48,771 nt of DNA, from contig JAGAZZ010000007.1 of assembly GCA_017939155.1 (NCBI GenBank), positions 1-48,771 on the forward strand, in the 5' to 3' direction. The position numbers were made by a program, and so were the translations under genes. The stretch is from Alphaproteobacteria bacterium. Its GTDB lineage: Bacteria > Pseudomonadota > Alphaproteobacteria > RF32 > CAG-239. Positions 16,425-25,516 of the stretch are shown here, piece after piece. The notes beneath the pieces were generated by a model. It saw only the letters and a program-made list of their open reading frames with translations, did not search any database and had not been told where the DNA came from. Each line of letters begins with the position of its first letter. Position 1 is the first letter of the stretch.

Positions 16425-17369
16425 ATGCAAAAAATACTCATCATCAAACATGGCGCTTTTGGCGATTTTATCCACCAGTTAAGCTATATGAAGACGATTC
16501 GCGCTCATCACCCCGACGCCGAGATTACCTTAATCACCGCCACCTCGCAGAAAAAACTAGCTAAATCCACCGGCTATTTTGATAAAATTGTCATTGATGA
16601 CAGAAATTATAATCCTTCAGACTGGTATCGGATTATCAAAAAAACAATCGTCGACGGTCATTATGACTTTATTTATAACCTCCAAGGCTCTGCCCGGGTG
16701 GTAAAAAAATATCTGCCGCTCGCGCGCCTTGCTTCATCACATAACTTGATTATCCGCTATCCCTCCAAACCGGGAGCTCAAGATAATATGACCGAAGAGA
16801 CGCTTATTAAAAAATATCCCTGCACCTGGGGCAAAAAAGAAACGCGCACCTATCATCTTGACCTTATAGCTGAGGATATGTCATTTTGCCAACTAAGTAA
16901 CGAGGTCAAACAAACGTTGCCTAAAGAGAAATTTGTCTTAATGATACCCGGTTGCTCCAAAGGACATGACTTTAAGCGCTGGAACCCGGAAAACTATGGC
17001 AGGCTTGCCGCTCTCTTAAGCGCAAAGGGTATAGCAAGCGTTATTATAGGCACCGCTTCCGAAAAAGAAAACATTGAAAAAATTATGGAATACGCCCCCA
17101 AATCCGTTAATCTGATGAACAAAACCCAAATGACCGATATTCCGCCTTTAGGAAGCCTGGCTCTTGTCACAATCGGCAATGACACCGGACCGATGCACTT
17201 TGTCGCCACCTCCAAACATAAAACCATCGCTCTGTTCAGTCCGCAAACCGCCTACGCGCAGGACAAAAGCGACAATGTGATAAATTTTGTCGGTCAAAAT
17301 TCAATTAATGACATTAAAGTCGAAGACGTCTTGCAAACAGTCTTATCACTAAACAACGCAAAAGATTAA
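16425..17369 (+). CDS. LPS heptosyltransferase family protein (GT9)
   Basis: Transfers heptose from ADP-heptose to the LPS inner core on the cytoplasmic face. 314 residues. The N terminus KILIIKHGAFGDFIHQLSYMKTIR is the GT9 acceptor-side motif (seen in two parts), followed by ITLITA. The C-terminal nucleotide-binding region has the typical GNDTGPMHFVATSKHKTIALFSPQ pattern. Whether it is the first or second heptosyltransferase (WaaC/WaaF) cannot be decided. Last gene of the operon; its stop overlaps the convergent gene by four bases, and no terminator is visible between them. Confidence 0.9.
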   Translation: MQKILIIKHGAFGDFIHQLSYMKTIRAHHPDAEITLITATSQKKLAKSTGYFDKIVIDDRNYNPSDWYRIIKKTIVDGHYDFIYNLQGSARVVKKYLPLARLASSHNLIIRYPSKPGAQDNMTEETLIKKYPCTWGKKETRTYHLDLIAEDMSFCQLSNEVKQTLPKEKFVLMIPGCSKGHDFKRWNPENYGRLAALLSAKGIASVIIGTASEKENIEKIMEYAPKSVNLMNKTQMTDIPPLGSLALVTIGNDTGPMHFVATSKHKTIALFSPQTAYAQDKSDNVINFVGQNSINDIKVEDVLQTVLSLNNAKD

Positions 17370-18307
17370 ATTTTGGTGCGTAACACGCCGCTTAAGCTGT
17401 AAAACCGCTTTGCCGCTTTTTCTAAAAACGCAAAATCCGGCTTAACCGTAAACAATTTGGCTTGAATATAGCGTTTGAAATCATCCGTCAAATACGGGTG
17501 TTTCATATTCTTTTTAACGTATTTCCAATTAGCTGAAAGCGCTTTTTCATAAATAGTCTTAAGAGTCTTATCATCTAAGCTATCGCAATAATCAAGTAAC
17601 ATATTATAATGCGCGAAAAAGCGGTCATTATCGAGCTGGACGGTGTTTTTGCTTAAATTATTCGTTTCTTTCGGTACCAACACGACTTCTGAGAAAATCT
17701 TGATAATCCCGTGTCCCACTCTTGCCGCGCGAAGCGGAATACTCTCATCTTGAATAAACACTCTCTCGTCTGCGCCGCCGGCTTTTTTCAACACTTCACC
17801 TTTAATCAATTGTCCCATCCGTGTAAAGCGCCCATGTAAAACGGCATCAAGCGCATCTTTTTTATAGGTATAAGACGGTCCGCCGGGCATACTCCAAGAC
17901 ACCAACTCCATCGGCTCAAGTCCGGTCTTTTTAAATTGCCCGTAAACCATATCCGCCTTATGAATATCGGCAAGCGCAATCATTTTATATGTCGAATCAA
18001 TCGGCAAAATATCATCAGAATCAAGCATTCTGACCCATTTGCCGCGGGAAAGCACTAATCCTTGGTTAATCGTAACCGAAATTCCTTCGTTAACCTCTTT
18101 AGCAACAATGGTAACGTTTTTAATCCCTTTGGTCTTTTCGCGGATAATTTCAACCGAGCGGTCTTTGGATTTGTCATCAACAAAAATAAATTCCGGATTT
18201 TTAAGCCCTTTCTGGTTTAAAAGTGCCTCTAAAACGGCCGGCAGATAATATTCCTTATTATAAACCGTCATCACAAAGGAAACGTCAATCTCATTTTCCA
18301 TAGTCAT
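17366..18307 (-). CDS. Family 2 glycosyltransferase
   Basis: 313 residues, GT-A fold. The N terminus DVSFVMTVYNKEYYLPAVLEALLNQ is the GT2 beginning. FVDDKSKDRS and LDSDD give the nucleotide-sugar and metal-binding aspartates. A C-terminal helical extension follows residue 210. Inverting sugar transfer to a lipid-linked or LPS acceptor is expected; the sugar is unknown. It converges on the heptosyltransferase gene with a four-base overlap. An alternative ATG two codons downstream (MENE) is equally possible. Confidence 0.87.
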   Translation of the reverse strand: MTMENEIDVSFVMTVYNKEYYLPAVLEALLNQKGLKNPEFIFVDDKSKDRSVEIIREKTKGIKNVTIVAKEVNEGISVTINQGLVLSRGKWVRMLDSDDILPIDSTYKMIALADIHKADMVYGQFKKTGLEPMELVSWSMPGGPSYTYKKDALDAVLHGRFTRMGQLIKGEVLKKAGGADERVFIQDESIPLRAARVGHGIIKIFSEVVLVPKETNNLSKNTVQLDNDRFFAHYNMLLDYCDSLDDKTLKTIYEKALSANWKYVKKNMKHPYLTDDFKRYIQAKLFTVKPDFAFLEKAAKRFYSLSGVLRTKI

Positions 18308-18370
18308 TCTCTAAATAAAGTTACGTTAAAATAACCTTAAAAGAGCGCTCCCTAAAATGCAATTAAAAAA

Positions 18371-19114
18371 TTAAAATTTTACGCTGCTGATTTCCTCACC
18401 GTTTTTATATGTAACAATTTTAATCAAATTTCCTTTTTTATCAAATTCTTTTGCTGTTCCCTCAAGTTTATCGTTTTTGCGATAAGCGAGCACTTTGGGC
18501 TTTTCGTTTTTATAATAAGAAAATGCCGCCCCCTCTCTCTTGCCGTTAACATATTCTGTGTAAGAAAGCAGATGGTTGTCTTGAGTATAAAAGCGGGCAG
18601 GACCGTGCAATTTACCTTTTTTATAAGTAAGCGAGCTCTTAACCGCGCCGTTAGCAAAATATTCCTCAAACAAGCCGTGTTTCAGCCCGTTTTTATAGCT
18701 TCCTTTGCTCATTAAATCCCCGTTCAGGTAATACTTAAGTTGCGCTGATGTCAATTTTCCTTTTTTATAATAAGACACCTCGTATGGCTTGCCGTTGTCA
18801 TAAAAAGCCGTGGTTTTGCCATGTTCCAACCCTTTTTTATAAGAAGCTTCTAAGATAACCTTTCCGGAGTTGTTATACGCTTTATATAAACCGCTGAGTT
18901 TGCCGTTAACATAATGCGCTTCTTCTTTAAGCCGCATCGTCTTGTCATATTTCTGATAAATACCGGTAATCGGCTCATGCGCCGCGTCAACCCTGAGCCC
19001 GTCTTCTTCAATCGAAGTCTTATCGTTATAAACCAACGCAAGGCTCCCGACCCTGCAGGAAGAAAGCCCCAAACTCATCATCAAAAAATAAATCGTATAA
19101 ACAAACTTCTTCAT
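18371..19114 (-). CDS. MORN-repeat lipoprotein
   Basis: 247 residues. The signal peptide MKKFVYTIYFLMMSLGLSS ends in lipobox LSSC (Cys20). The rest is a string of about eight or nine MORN_2/YwqK-type repeats of 22-24 residues, with patterns such as YKKGLEHGKTTAFYDNGKPY and YKNGLKHGLFEEYFANGAVK. These repeats form an extended beta-hairpin sheet. A role in surface interaction is possible but not shown. The start at 19114 is chosen over the upstream ATG at 19141 because AGGA lies six bases before it and the signal peptide then begins with MKK. Confidence 0.83.
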   Translation of the reverse strand: MKKFVYTIYFLMMSLGLSSCRVGSLALVYNDKTSIEEDGLRVDAAHEPITGIYQKYDKTMRLKEEAHYVNGKLSGLYKAYNNSGKVILEASYKKGLEHGKTTAFYDNGKPYEVSYYKKGKLTSAQLKYYLNGDLMSKGSYKNGLKHGLFEEYFANGAVKSSLTYKKGKLHGPARFYTQDNHLLSYTEYVNGKREGAAFSYYKNEKPKVLAYRKNDKLEGTAKEFDKKGNLIKIVTYKNGEEISSVKF

Positions 19115-19272
19115 CTTCAATCCTAAAAAATAACTCCGCATTGATAAAACGCCCTTGTTTAATAATCCGTAAATAAAAGAAACTCAAGTGAAACAATTAA
19201 AAATATTAATTGATTTGCCAAAAGCTCTTTTTTCTCTTTAAGATAAGAACAGGGAAAAATAAGGGAAAAGAG

Positions 19273-19797
19273 ATGAAAATAGGAAAAAAATTTACCTTAG
19301 GCGAGTATGTCGTCATCAAATCCAAAGACAAACTTGAGGTTGGGGATAACGTGCGTATAGCAGATTTTTGCCGCATAACATCCGCCTGCAAAATTGCCTC
19401 GGATTGTGAAATTGCCCCCGGCACCTATATCGCCGGCGGCGGGGATAAATACCATTTTGAAATGGGACAATATTCAAGCCTTGCCTCAGGGGTGAGGATT
19501 TGGCTTTCATCTAATGACTATGTCAACGAGCTTGTCACCCACAACGTCCCTTATGTTAAAGAAATCGAGGGTGATGTGATTATGGAAAAATACACCGCCG
19601 TTGGCTGTAATTCGGTGGTTATGCCGCAAAATCATATTCCCGAAGGAACGGTCATCGGCGCTTTGAGCTTTGTTCCGGCAAATTTCAAGTTTGAACCCTG
19701 GACGGTTTATGCCGGTCAGCCTATCAAAAAAATCAAACCCCGCAATCGGGAAAACATCTTAAAAACGCTAAGAAAAATACAACAAGGAGAAAACTAA
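19273..19797 (+). CDS. Hexapeptide-repeat acyltransferase
   Basis: 174 residues with a left-handed beta-helix pattern (VGDNVRIADFCRIT, KIASDCEIAPGTYIAGG, GDVIMEKYTAVGCNSVVMPQ, IPEGTVIGALSFVPANF). The C terminus WTVYAGQPIKKIKPR is the usual ending of WbbJ/NeuD/xenobiotic-type O-acetyltransferases. Transfers an acetyl or similar group to a sugar, most likely in surface glycan. Start at 19273 follows GGGAAAAGAG; a longer reading from 19210 would begin inside the leader. Its stop shares one base with the glmS start. Confidence 0.85.
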   Translation: MKIGKKFTLGEYVVIKSKDKLEVGDNVRIADFCRITSACKIASDCEIAPGTYIAGGGDKYHFEMGQYSSLASGVRIWLSSNDYVNELVTHNVPYVKEIEGDVIMEKYTAVGCNSVVMPQNHIPEGTVIGALSFVPANFKFEPWTVYAGQPIKKIKPRNRENILKTLRKIQQGEN

Positions 19798-21638
19798 TGT
19801 GTGGAATAGTCGGTTACATCGGCACAGGCGCTGTGCAAAACATCTTATTAAACGGCTTAAAAAATCTTGAATACCGCGGTTACGATTCGGCAGGACTGGC
19901 GCTTAATGACAATACCGGCATAAAAGTCTACAAAGCCTCCGGCAAATTAAACAACCTTGTTGATTTGTTAGCTCACAAAAACAACACCGCAGACACGTTT
20001 AAAGGAATTGGTCATATCCGTTGGGCAACCCATGGCAAACCGACAGTCGAAAACGCCCATCCTCACCTTTCTAACGATGAAAAAATCGTCTTGGTTCATA
20101 ACGGTATAATTGAAAATTATCAAGAACTTAAAGAAAAATTACAAGCCAAAGGATACACTTTTCATTCCAAAACCGACACTGAAACCGCCGTTCTGCTCAT
20201 TGAAGACGAATATAAACAAACCAAAAATCTCGAACAAGCCGTCATCAATGCTATCAAACAGCTCAAAGGCGCGTTTGCCTTTTGTATTATGCACCAAGAC
20301 GAGCCCGATAAAATTATCGCCGTCAGAAACCATGCGCCGCTAATCTTAGGGCAGGGGCAAAGCGGAAATTTTATCGCCAGCGACATTCCCGCGCTCATAG
20401 GTCAGGCGGATAAAAGCATATATTTGGATGATAGAGAGCTTGCCATTGTCACCAAAAACAATATCACGATTAAAACCTTTGAAGGCGTCATAAAAATCAA
20501 GCCGATGACCTTAATTGATATGAAAGCCGAGAGTATCAGCCGCCGCGGCTATCCGCATTTTATGTTAAAAGAAATTATGGAACAGCCCGATATTATGCGA
20601 AGCCTCTTATCTGTTTCATTGAGTGCTAAAGACGCGCCGATAACGTTTCCGGGCTTAGACGCTGACAAACTTTTTAATAACGTCACCAAGCTTGAAATCA
20701 TCGCCTGCGGCACATCCTTAAATGCGGCGCGTGTTGCCAAAGCCTTATTTGAGCGTCTGTGTCGTCTTCCTGTGGAAGTAACCGCTGCCAGCGAATATAT
20801 CTATAAGACTAATTTAACCGATGAAAACACGCTTTGTATCGGCATATCGCAATCAGGAGAAACCGCCGATACCATAACCGCTGTCCGCCAGGCTAAAGAA
20901 GCCGGCGCCAAAGTCTTGGTGTTAACCAATCGTGCCAATTCAAGCATAATCCGTTATGCCGACGCCTCTTTGCCCTTGATGGCGGGAATAGAAATCAGCG
21001 TTGCCGCCACCAAATCTTATACGGCACAATTAATGGTTTTATACTTGCTTGCGGTGATGTTGGCTGAAAAATCAAATAAAATAACCCCAACTTATGCTGA
21101 AACCATCAAAAATACACTCTTAACGCTTCCCGCCTTAACTGAGCAGGTTCTAGAGCTAAATGACCAAGCCAAGACCTTGGCCGCCAAATATAAAAACGCC
21201 ACCGATTTTATTTATATGGCACGTGGCATAAACCTTGCAACTGCCGCCGAAGGCGCTCTGAAATTAAAAGAAATCAGCTATATCAATGCGGTTGACTATG
21301 CCGCCGGTGAATTAAAACACGGTCCCATCGCTTTATTAGATGAAAATATGCCGGTTTTAGCCGTTTTGCCTAAAGACAGCGTTGTCTTTGCTAAAGTCCT
21401 CTCCAATTGTGAAGAAGCTAAAGCCCGCCGTGCCCCGCTGATTGCTTTAACTACAGAAAGTGCCGTTTTGCCTGAAAACATCTTTGATGACGTTATCAGA
21501 TTACCTGACGCCCCAGAACTTGCAACCCCGCTGTTATGTGCTCCGTTCTTACAGTTGTTTGCTTATGAAACCGCTTGCGCTTTGAACCGAGAGGTAGACC
21601 AGCCGCGCAACCTCGCTAAATCTGTTACGGTGGAATAA
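19797..21638 (+). CDS. glmS: Glutamine-fructose-6-phosphate aminotransferase
   Basis: Makes glucosamine 6-phosphate from fructose 6-phosphate and glutamine, feeding UDP-GlcNAc for peptidoglycan and lipid A. 613 residues. The N-terminal glutaminase begins MCGIVGYIG, so Cys2 is the nucleophile. HIRWATHG and HNGIIEN are typical. Two SIS domains follow (about 295-425 and 465-600) with GISQSGETADT and the C-terminal tail DQPRNLAKSVTVE. The start overlaps the acyltransferase stop (TAATG). No glmS ribozyme is expected or seen. Confidence 0.97.
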   Translation: MCGIVGYIGTGAVQNILLNGLKNLEYRGYDSAGLALNDNTGIKVYKASGKLNNLVDLLAHKNNTADTFKGIGHIRWATHGKPTVENAHPHLSNDEKIVLVHNGIIENYQELKEKLQAKGYTFHSKTDTETAVLLIEDEYKQTKNLEQAVINAIKQLKGAFAFCIMHQDEPDKIIAVRNHAPLILGQGQSGNFIASDIPALIGQADKSIYLDDRELAIVTKNNITIKTFEGVIKIKPMTLIDMKAESISRRGYPHFMLKEIMEQPDIMRSLLSVSLSAKDAPITFPGLDADKLFNNVTKLEIIACGTSLNAARVAKALFERLCRLPVEVTAASEYIYKTNLTDENTLCIGISQSGETADTITAVRQAKEAGAKVLVLTNRANSSIIRYADASLPLMAGIEISVAATKSYTAQLMVLYLLAVMLAEKSNKITPTYAETIKNTLLTLPALTEQVLELNDQAKTLAAKYKNATDFIYMARGINLATAAEGALKLKEISYINAVDYAAGELKHGPIALLDENMPVLAVLPKDSVVFAKVLSNCEEAKARRAPLIALTTESAVLPENIFDDVIRLPDAPELATPLLCAPFLQLFAYETACALNREVDQPRNLAKSVTVE

Positions 21639-21690
21639 AAAACTGATTTAGAAGCGTTTTTTTAGGTTGTTAAAGGCTCAAAATAAAAAC

Positions 21691-21719
21691 TTGAAATTAA
21701 CTTTCAAGCAGGCTATATC
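21691..21719 (+). promoter_or_regulatory. Promoter of GT2/RgpF operon
   Basis: TTGAAA at 21691-21696, 17-base spacer, TATATC at 21714-21719, about 34 bases before the start codon at 21753, which also has AAAGGGATAGAG upstream. Confidence 0.5.
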
Positions 21720-21752
21720 ATCTATAACCTATTTAAAACAAAAGGGATAGAG

Positions 21753-22778
21753 ATGAAAACGACGCCAAAAGTTTCAGTTTTAATGCCAATCTATAAAACC
21801 CGTCCGGAACACCTAAAAGCTGCGCTGGAAAGTATTTTAAGCCAAACATTTAAAGACTTTGAATTTGTCATCTTAAATGACAGTCCCGAGGAGCAGACGT
21901 TAAAAGACATCGTTCTTTCCTACCAAGACCCTCGTATCCGTTATGTCGAAAATAAACAAAATCTTGGTGTCGCCGCCAGTTATAATCGTTTGATAGAGCT
22001 GGCTCAAGCTCCGCTTCTGGCGATGATGAACCATGATGATATAGCTTTTTCTCATCGGCTTGAAAAACAGGTTTCATTTTTATCATCTCATCAAGAAATA
22101 GGGCTTGTAGGCACCGGATATAAAAAGTTTGGCGAGCTTAACCGCTTTAAAAATGTCCTAAATCCTGAAAATGACGCTACGATTCGCTCAAGCCTGCTGT
22201 TTAAATCATCTATTCATCACCCGACGATTATGTTTAGAAAAGACATTGTCACCGCGCATAATATCCGCTATAATGAAAACTATGTCAGCCTAAACGACCG
22301 CGATTTTTATTATGAGATGAGCAAACACACCAAACTTGCTAACTTAAACGAGGTTTTATACAAATATCGTTTTCATAAAGATATGGTCTCAAAACGTCAC
22401 CATGCCAAGATTTTTAACGAACAATGCGCCTTTCACGATAAATATTTTAAAGACAACGGAATAGAATTAACACCTGCAGAAAAATTTGTTTTTGATAACT
22501 ACGCCGCTCTTGGGCGCTGTAAAATCAAATATCCTGAGATGTTAAACGCCGTGGCTTCGGTGTTAGAAAAAATTGCCAAAGCTAATCTTGCCCTTGGTTT
22601 TATGCCCGAGCCTGAGTTTTCGGCTCTTTGCGCACGCTACCTCTTAAAGCGGTGCTTAAATGCGGCTGTCTTTGGTAAAATAAATTCAACCGCGCTTTTG
22701 GCGCAAACCAAAATGCCCGTCACCCCGAACAATCTGCTGAATTTCTTAAATTTTGCCTACGCCCGCAAAGGACTGTGA
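21753..22778 (+). CDS. Family 2 glycosyltransferase
   Basis: 341 residues. KVSVLMPIYKTRPEHLKAALESILSQTF is a clear GT2 N terminus. LNDSPEEQTL stands at the first Asp site, and MNHDDIAFSHR provides the metal-binding DD. NDRDFYYEMSKH follows in the catalytic half. The C-terminal 110 residues are helical and basic. Translationally coupled to the RgpF-type gene: the stop TGA shares a base with its ATG. Likely elongates a surface polysaccharide. Confidence 0.88.
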   Translation: MKTTPKVSVLMPIYKTRPEHLKAALESILSQTFKDFEFVILNDSPEEQTLKDIVLSYQDPRIRYVENKQNLGVAASYNRLIELAQAPLLAMMNHDDIAFSHRLEKQVSFLSSHQEIGLVGTGYKKFGELNRFKNVLNPENDATIRSSLLFKSSIHHPTIMFRKDIVTAHNIRYNENYVSLNDRDFYYEMSKHTKLANLNEVLYKYRFHKDMVSKRHHAKIFNEQCAFHDKYFKDNGIELTPAEKFVFDNYAALGRCKIKYPEMLNAVASVLEKIAKANLALGFMPEPEFSALCARYLLKRCLNAAVFGKINSTALLAQTKMPVTPNNLLNFLNFAYARKGL

Positions 22779-23638
22779 TGAAAAAACTTGCCGTCTGCCT
22801 CCACCTTTACGACCTAAGCCAAACCGATGATTTTCTAAAGAAAATGAACCATATCAAAGAGGCAGATATTCCCTTTGACTTGTTTGTCACCGTTTCCGAA
22901 CATCCTGCTCTTCCAAAAGAGCAAATATCAGCCATTGCCAAAATAAATCAGTTTGCCCAAAAAGCCGTTATCATCCCAACCCCGAACGCCGGCTATGACA
23001 TCGGTCCGTTTATAGAAATTCTGCACCGTATGGACTTAAACCAATACAGCTATATCTTAAAACTGCACACCAAGCGCCGTGAAAAAATAAGTTATGCCAA
23101 ACTGAACCGCAAACGCTATGATACCGCTCTATGGCGTAAAATTTTGTTAAACGAGCTAATCGGTTCCAAAGAAATCGTTTTAAGCAATCTTAAAGAGTTA
23201 AACCAAAACCCCGCTGTCGGGATGATAGCCCCAACGCCGCTGATTGTCGAAGAGAAAAATGACTTAACCGCGTTTGCCCAATGCGCCGCCTCATTAGGCT
23301 TAAGCTTAAAAAAGCCGCTGACCTTTGTCGCCGGCACAATGTTTTTCGTCAGAGCAAACCTGTTAAAGCCGTTTTTAAACTATCATATCTCAGATTTTGC
23401 CCCGACCAAAGCTGCTATTCACGATAAAACCTTGGCACACACAATGGAGCGAATGTTTGGTCTTGCTGTTATAGCTCAAAAACATCAAATCAAAGGGGTA
23501 AGCTATCATAACTATCGCTTAGAGAGCCTGAGAGCTTCCATAAGGCGTTTCTTTATCCAAAAAAGATATACCTCTAAAGGAAAATTGATAGTAAAAATCT
23601 TCACAATCCCCGTTTATATCAAACAAGCCTCAAAATAG
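22778..23638 (+). CDS. RgpF-family (rhamnan synthesis protein F) protein
   Basis: 286 residues. The pattern AVCLHLYDL ... DLFVTVSEHP ... NAGYDIGPFIEILHRM ... YILKLHTKR is that of the RgpF family (PF05045), which acts in rhamnose-polysaccharide assembly in streptococci and in various Gram-negative glycan clusters. A paralog lies at 27531-28403. The motif FVAGTMFFVRANLLKP is shared by both. Start at ATG 22778, overlapping the previous stop; a GTG one codon earlier is possible. Glycosyl donor unknown. Confidence 0.82.
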   Translation: MKKLAVCLHLYDLSQTDDFLKKMNHIKEADIPFDLFVTVSEHPALPKEQISAIAKINQFAQKAVIIPTPNAGYDIGPFIEILHRMDLNQYSYILKLHTKRREKISYAKLNRKRYDTALWRKILLNELIGSKEIVLSNLKELNQNPAVGMIAPTPLIVEEKNDLTAFAQCAASLGLSLKKPLTFVAGTMFFVRANLLKPFLNYHISDFAPTKAAIHDKTLAHTMERMFGLAVIAQKHQIKGVSYHNYRLESLRASIRRFFIQKRYTSKGKLIVKIFTIPVYIKQASK

Positions 23639-23745
23639 GGCAGGGAACATTTCTCTTAAAATCAACCCACAAATAAAGATATTTCTTGACAACATCAAAC
23701 AAACGCGCCACCATATTCTCATTCAAAAAACAATGGAGAAGGCAG

Positions 23746-24408
23746 ATGGCAACACAAAAAGTAACGATTCTAACCGGTATATCGCAAAAATCAGGTAATG
23801 AAATATTAAAAAAGTTAGTTAAATCAAACCGTAAAGTCATCGTTTTAGGCGATATTGCCGAAAACTTTTCATTTGCAGACAAAGGAGCAAACGCCCTCAA
23901 AGTCACAACCGAACTTCCGGTAACCGCCGCCACGTTTCAGGATAACGATGTGCAATTCTCCTTTGGCGATATGAGCGATATTTCTTTTTTAGCCGCCGTC
24001 TTCACTCAAGCGCATAAAAACGGCTTGGAAATAGAACTTGTTTGCCATATCTCGGACATAACCGCCGAGTCGTCCGCACACTTTTCTTTCGGTGATACTA
24101 TTAATCTGTTGGAAATCGTTAAAGCCTACTGGCAGTCAAACCAAGACACGTTTAAATGCTTCTTTTATGCCGCAGACGCACAAAACCCCGCCGCGTCGAA
24201 AATCGAAAAGCTCTTAAATTCCGCTATCAAAAAAGAGCATTTTCCCGCCAAAATCTTTATCAAGAGAAAGCCGCTCAAAGCAGCTCCCACGCTCTATCGT
24301 CTGTTTTCGCCTCTAACATTGCCCAAAGTAACAGACACGCAACCTGAAGACTCCTTAACGCTTACCCAAGCGTTTAATGACCTTCTTGCCGAAATTGCTG
24401 AAAATTAA
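23746..24408 (+). CDS. Degenerate SDR/epimerase-like protein
   Basis: 220 residues. The layout VTILTGISQKSGNEILKKLVKSNRKVIVLGD, then SFGDMSDISFLAAVFTQA, then LVCHISDI and SFGDTINLLEIVKAYW follows UDP-sugar epimerases of the extended SDR family. The glycine-rich NAD motif is reduced to TGISQKSG and no YxxxK catalytic pair is seen, so enzymatic activity is doubtful. The C-terminal third is truncated relative to GalE (about 330 residues). Start at 23746 has GGAGAAGG upstream; an in-frame TTG at 23686 overlaps a -35-like TTGACA. It could be a pseudo-enzyme or regulatory subunit. Confidence 0.6.
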   Translation: MATQKVTILTGISQKSGNEILKKLVKSNRKVIVLGDIAENFSFADKGANALKVTTELPVTAATFQDNDVQFSFGDMSDISFLAAVFTQAHKNGLEIELVCHISDITAESSAHFSFGDTINLLEIVKAYWQSNQDTFKCFFYAADAQNPAASKIEKLLNSAIKKEHFPAKIFIKRKPLKAAPTLYRLFSPLTLPKVTDTQPEDSLTLTQAFNDLLAEIAEN

Positions 24409-24526
24409 GCGTCTTACACCCTCAAATTTTGACAAAATATATTTTTTTAGAATACAGACAATCTATATTAAAAACAATAGTTTAGTCGTAAAATTCTATT
24501 TTATTTTCTGTAATGACAAAAAAATG

Positions 24527-24555
24527 TTGACAAATGTCTGTTTCCGTGTTATACC
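24527..24555 (+). promoter_or_regulatory. Promoter of WG-type lipoprotein gene
   Basis: TTGACA at 24527-24532, a 17-base spacer, TATACC at 24550-24555. The leader is about 38 bases of A/T-rich sequence without a Shine-Dalgarno site. Confidence 0.6.
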
Positions 24556-24599
24556 TATCCCAGTAAACAATATTATTAATTCAAAAAAAACTTATAATT

Positions 24600-25328
24600 A
24601 TGAAAAAAAATCTTTTCGTAGCAGCGTTCGCGATAGCAATGGCTGCAGTAACAGTAACATCGTGTGGTAACAAGGCAAAAGAGGAAGCTAAGCCCGTAGG
24701 AACACCCATCGGCGAGATGACTATGGTCAACAAGGACGACGGCACAGTTTCTTTGCAGGACAAGACCGGCTATGAGCTCGGCGTCTATGCCAAGGTGATT
24801 GACAACAAATCTTTCATTGAAGCAGTAGAGACCGATGGCACAAAGAGCCTGATGAGCACCGCCGGCGCAACCTTCTGCCATTGCGACAGCTTCGTCGTGA
24901 AGCCGTATTATACGGTAAAGAGCGGCGAGAAGTCCAACAAGGAGTTTGTGCTTGCCTCAATTCAGGATTGGATTGTCGGCTTCGACACCGCGGCAAAGAC
25001 CAATCTCTGCGGCGTTGAGGGCAAGAAGCTTGAGGAATATCCATTGACCAACGGTCAGCTCATCTTTAAGCTCAAAGAAGGCTACGGCATAGCCAAGATT
25101 GGCTCAGATGAACCGATTATGGCAGCTGAGTGCACCGAGGTTGTCGTTGTCAATGCCGCCGGTAACGTTTATTACCTGATTAAAACCCCTGGTTGGGCAG
25201 GTTATATCGACACCACCGGCAAAGACATCAAGGCGTTAACCCCCGCCCAGTTCAAGACCGCCAAGAAGGCCGGAACCGAACTTTGGTCTGAGGGCAAAGT
25301 ATCCGCCCGCACGGTGAAAACCATTTAA
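24600..25328 (+). CDS. Predicted lipoprotein with WG-repeat-like segments
   Basis: 242 residues. The signal peptide MKKNLFVAAFAIAMAAVTVTS ends in lipobox VTSC (Cys22). The mature part has repeats of the WG type (for example LKEGYGIAKIGSDEPI, GWAGYIDTTGKDI). The signal sequence, the CGNK start of the mature protein and the A-rich leader without Shine-Dalgarno resemble lipoproteins of Bacteroidota. Codons favour AAG/GAG and G+C-ending triplets more than neighbours such as the RgpF gene. Own promoter and terminator, so monocistronic. Transfer from Bacteroidota is a reasonable but unproven reading. Confidence 0.75.
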   Translation: MKKNLFVAAFAIAMAAVTVTSCGNKAKEEAKPVGTPIGEMTMVNKDDGTVSLQDKTGYELGVYAKVIDNKSFIEAVETDGTKSLMSTAGATFCHCDSFVVKPYYTVKSGEKSNKEFVLASIQDWIVGFDTAAKTNLCGVEGKKLEEYPLTNGQLIFKLKEGYGIAKIGSDEPIMAAECTEVVVVNAAGNVYYLIKTPGWAGYIDTTGKDIKALTPAQFKTAKKAGTELWSEGKVSARTVKTI

Positions 25329-25332
25329 ACTT

Positions 25333-25365
25333 AAGCTCTCTCGTTAAACGAGGGAGCTTTTTTCT
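25333..25365 (+). terminator. Terminator of lipoprotein gene
   Basis: AAGCTCTCTCG (25333-25343) pairs with CGAGGGAGCTT (25349-25359), 11 pairs with one G-U, loop TTAAA, followed by a T-run. Confidence 0.9.
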
Positions 25366-25451
25366 TTATACTTCAAACAAATAATGTCATCCATAACCTA
25401 TGCACGAGCATTCCTTTTTTATCGCAACAGTACCGACGCTTAAAATTTAAC

Positions 25452-25479
25452 TTGACAAAACACGCATAGCGCTTATCAT
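25452..25479 (+). promoter_or_regulatory. Promoter of helical-repeat gene
   Basis: TTGACA at 25452-25457, 16-base spacer, TATCAT at 25474-25479 (five of six). A motif at 25386-25415 upstream resembles that before the SPFH promoter. Confidence 0.6.
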
Positions 25480-25516
25480 AATCCCGTAAAATAATTATTA
25501 ATTAAAATTAAATATT

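Noticed and set aside
24377-24670. 97-residue ORF bridging the epimerase-like gene and the lipoprotein
   Set aside because: It crosses the lipoprotein promoter and start and has no ribosome site.
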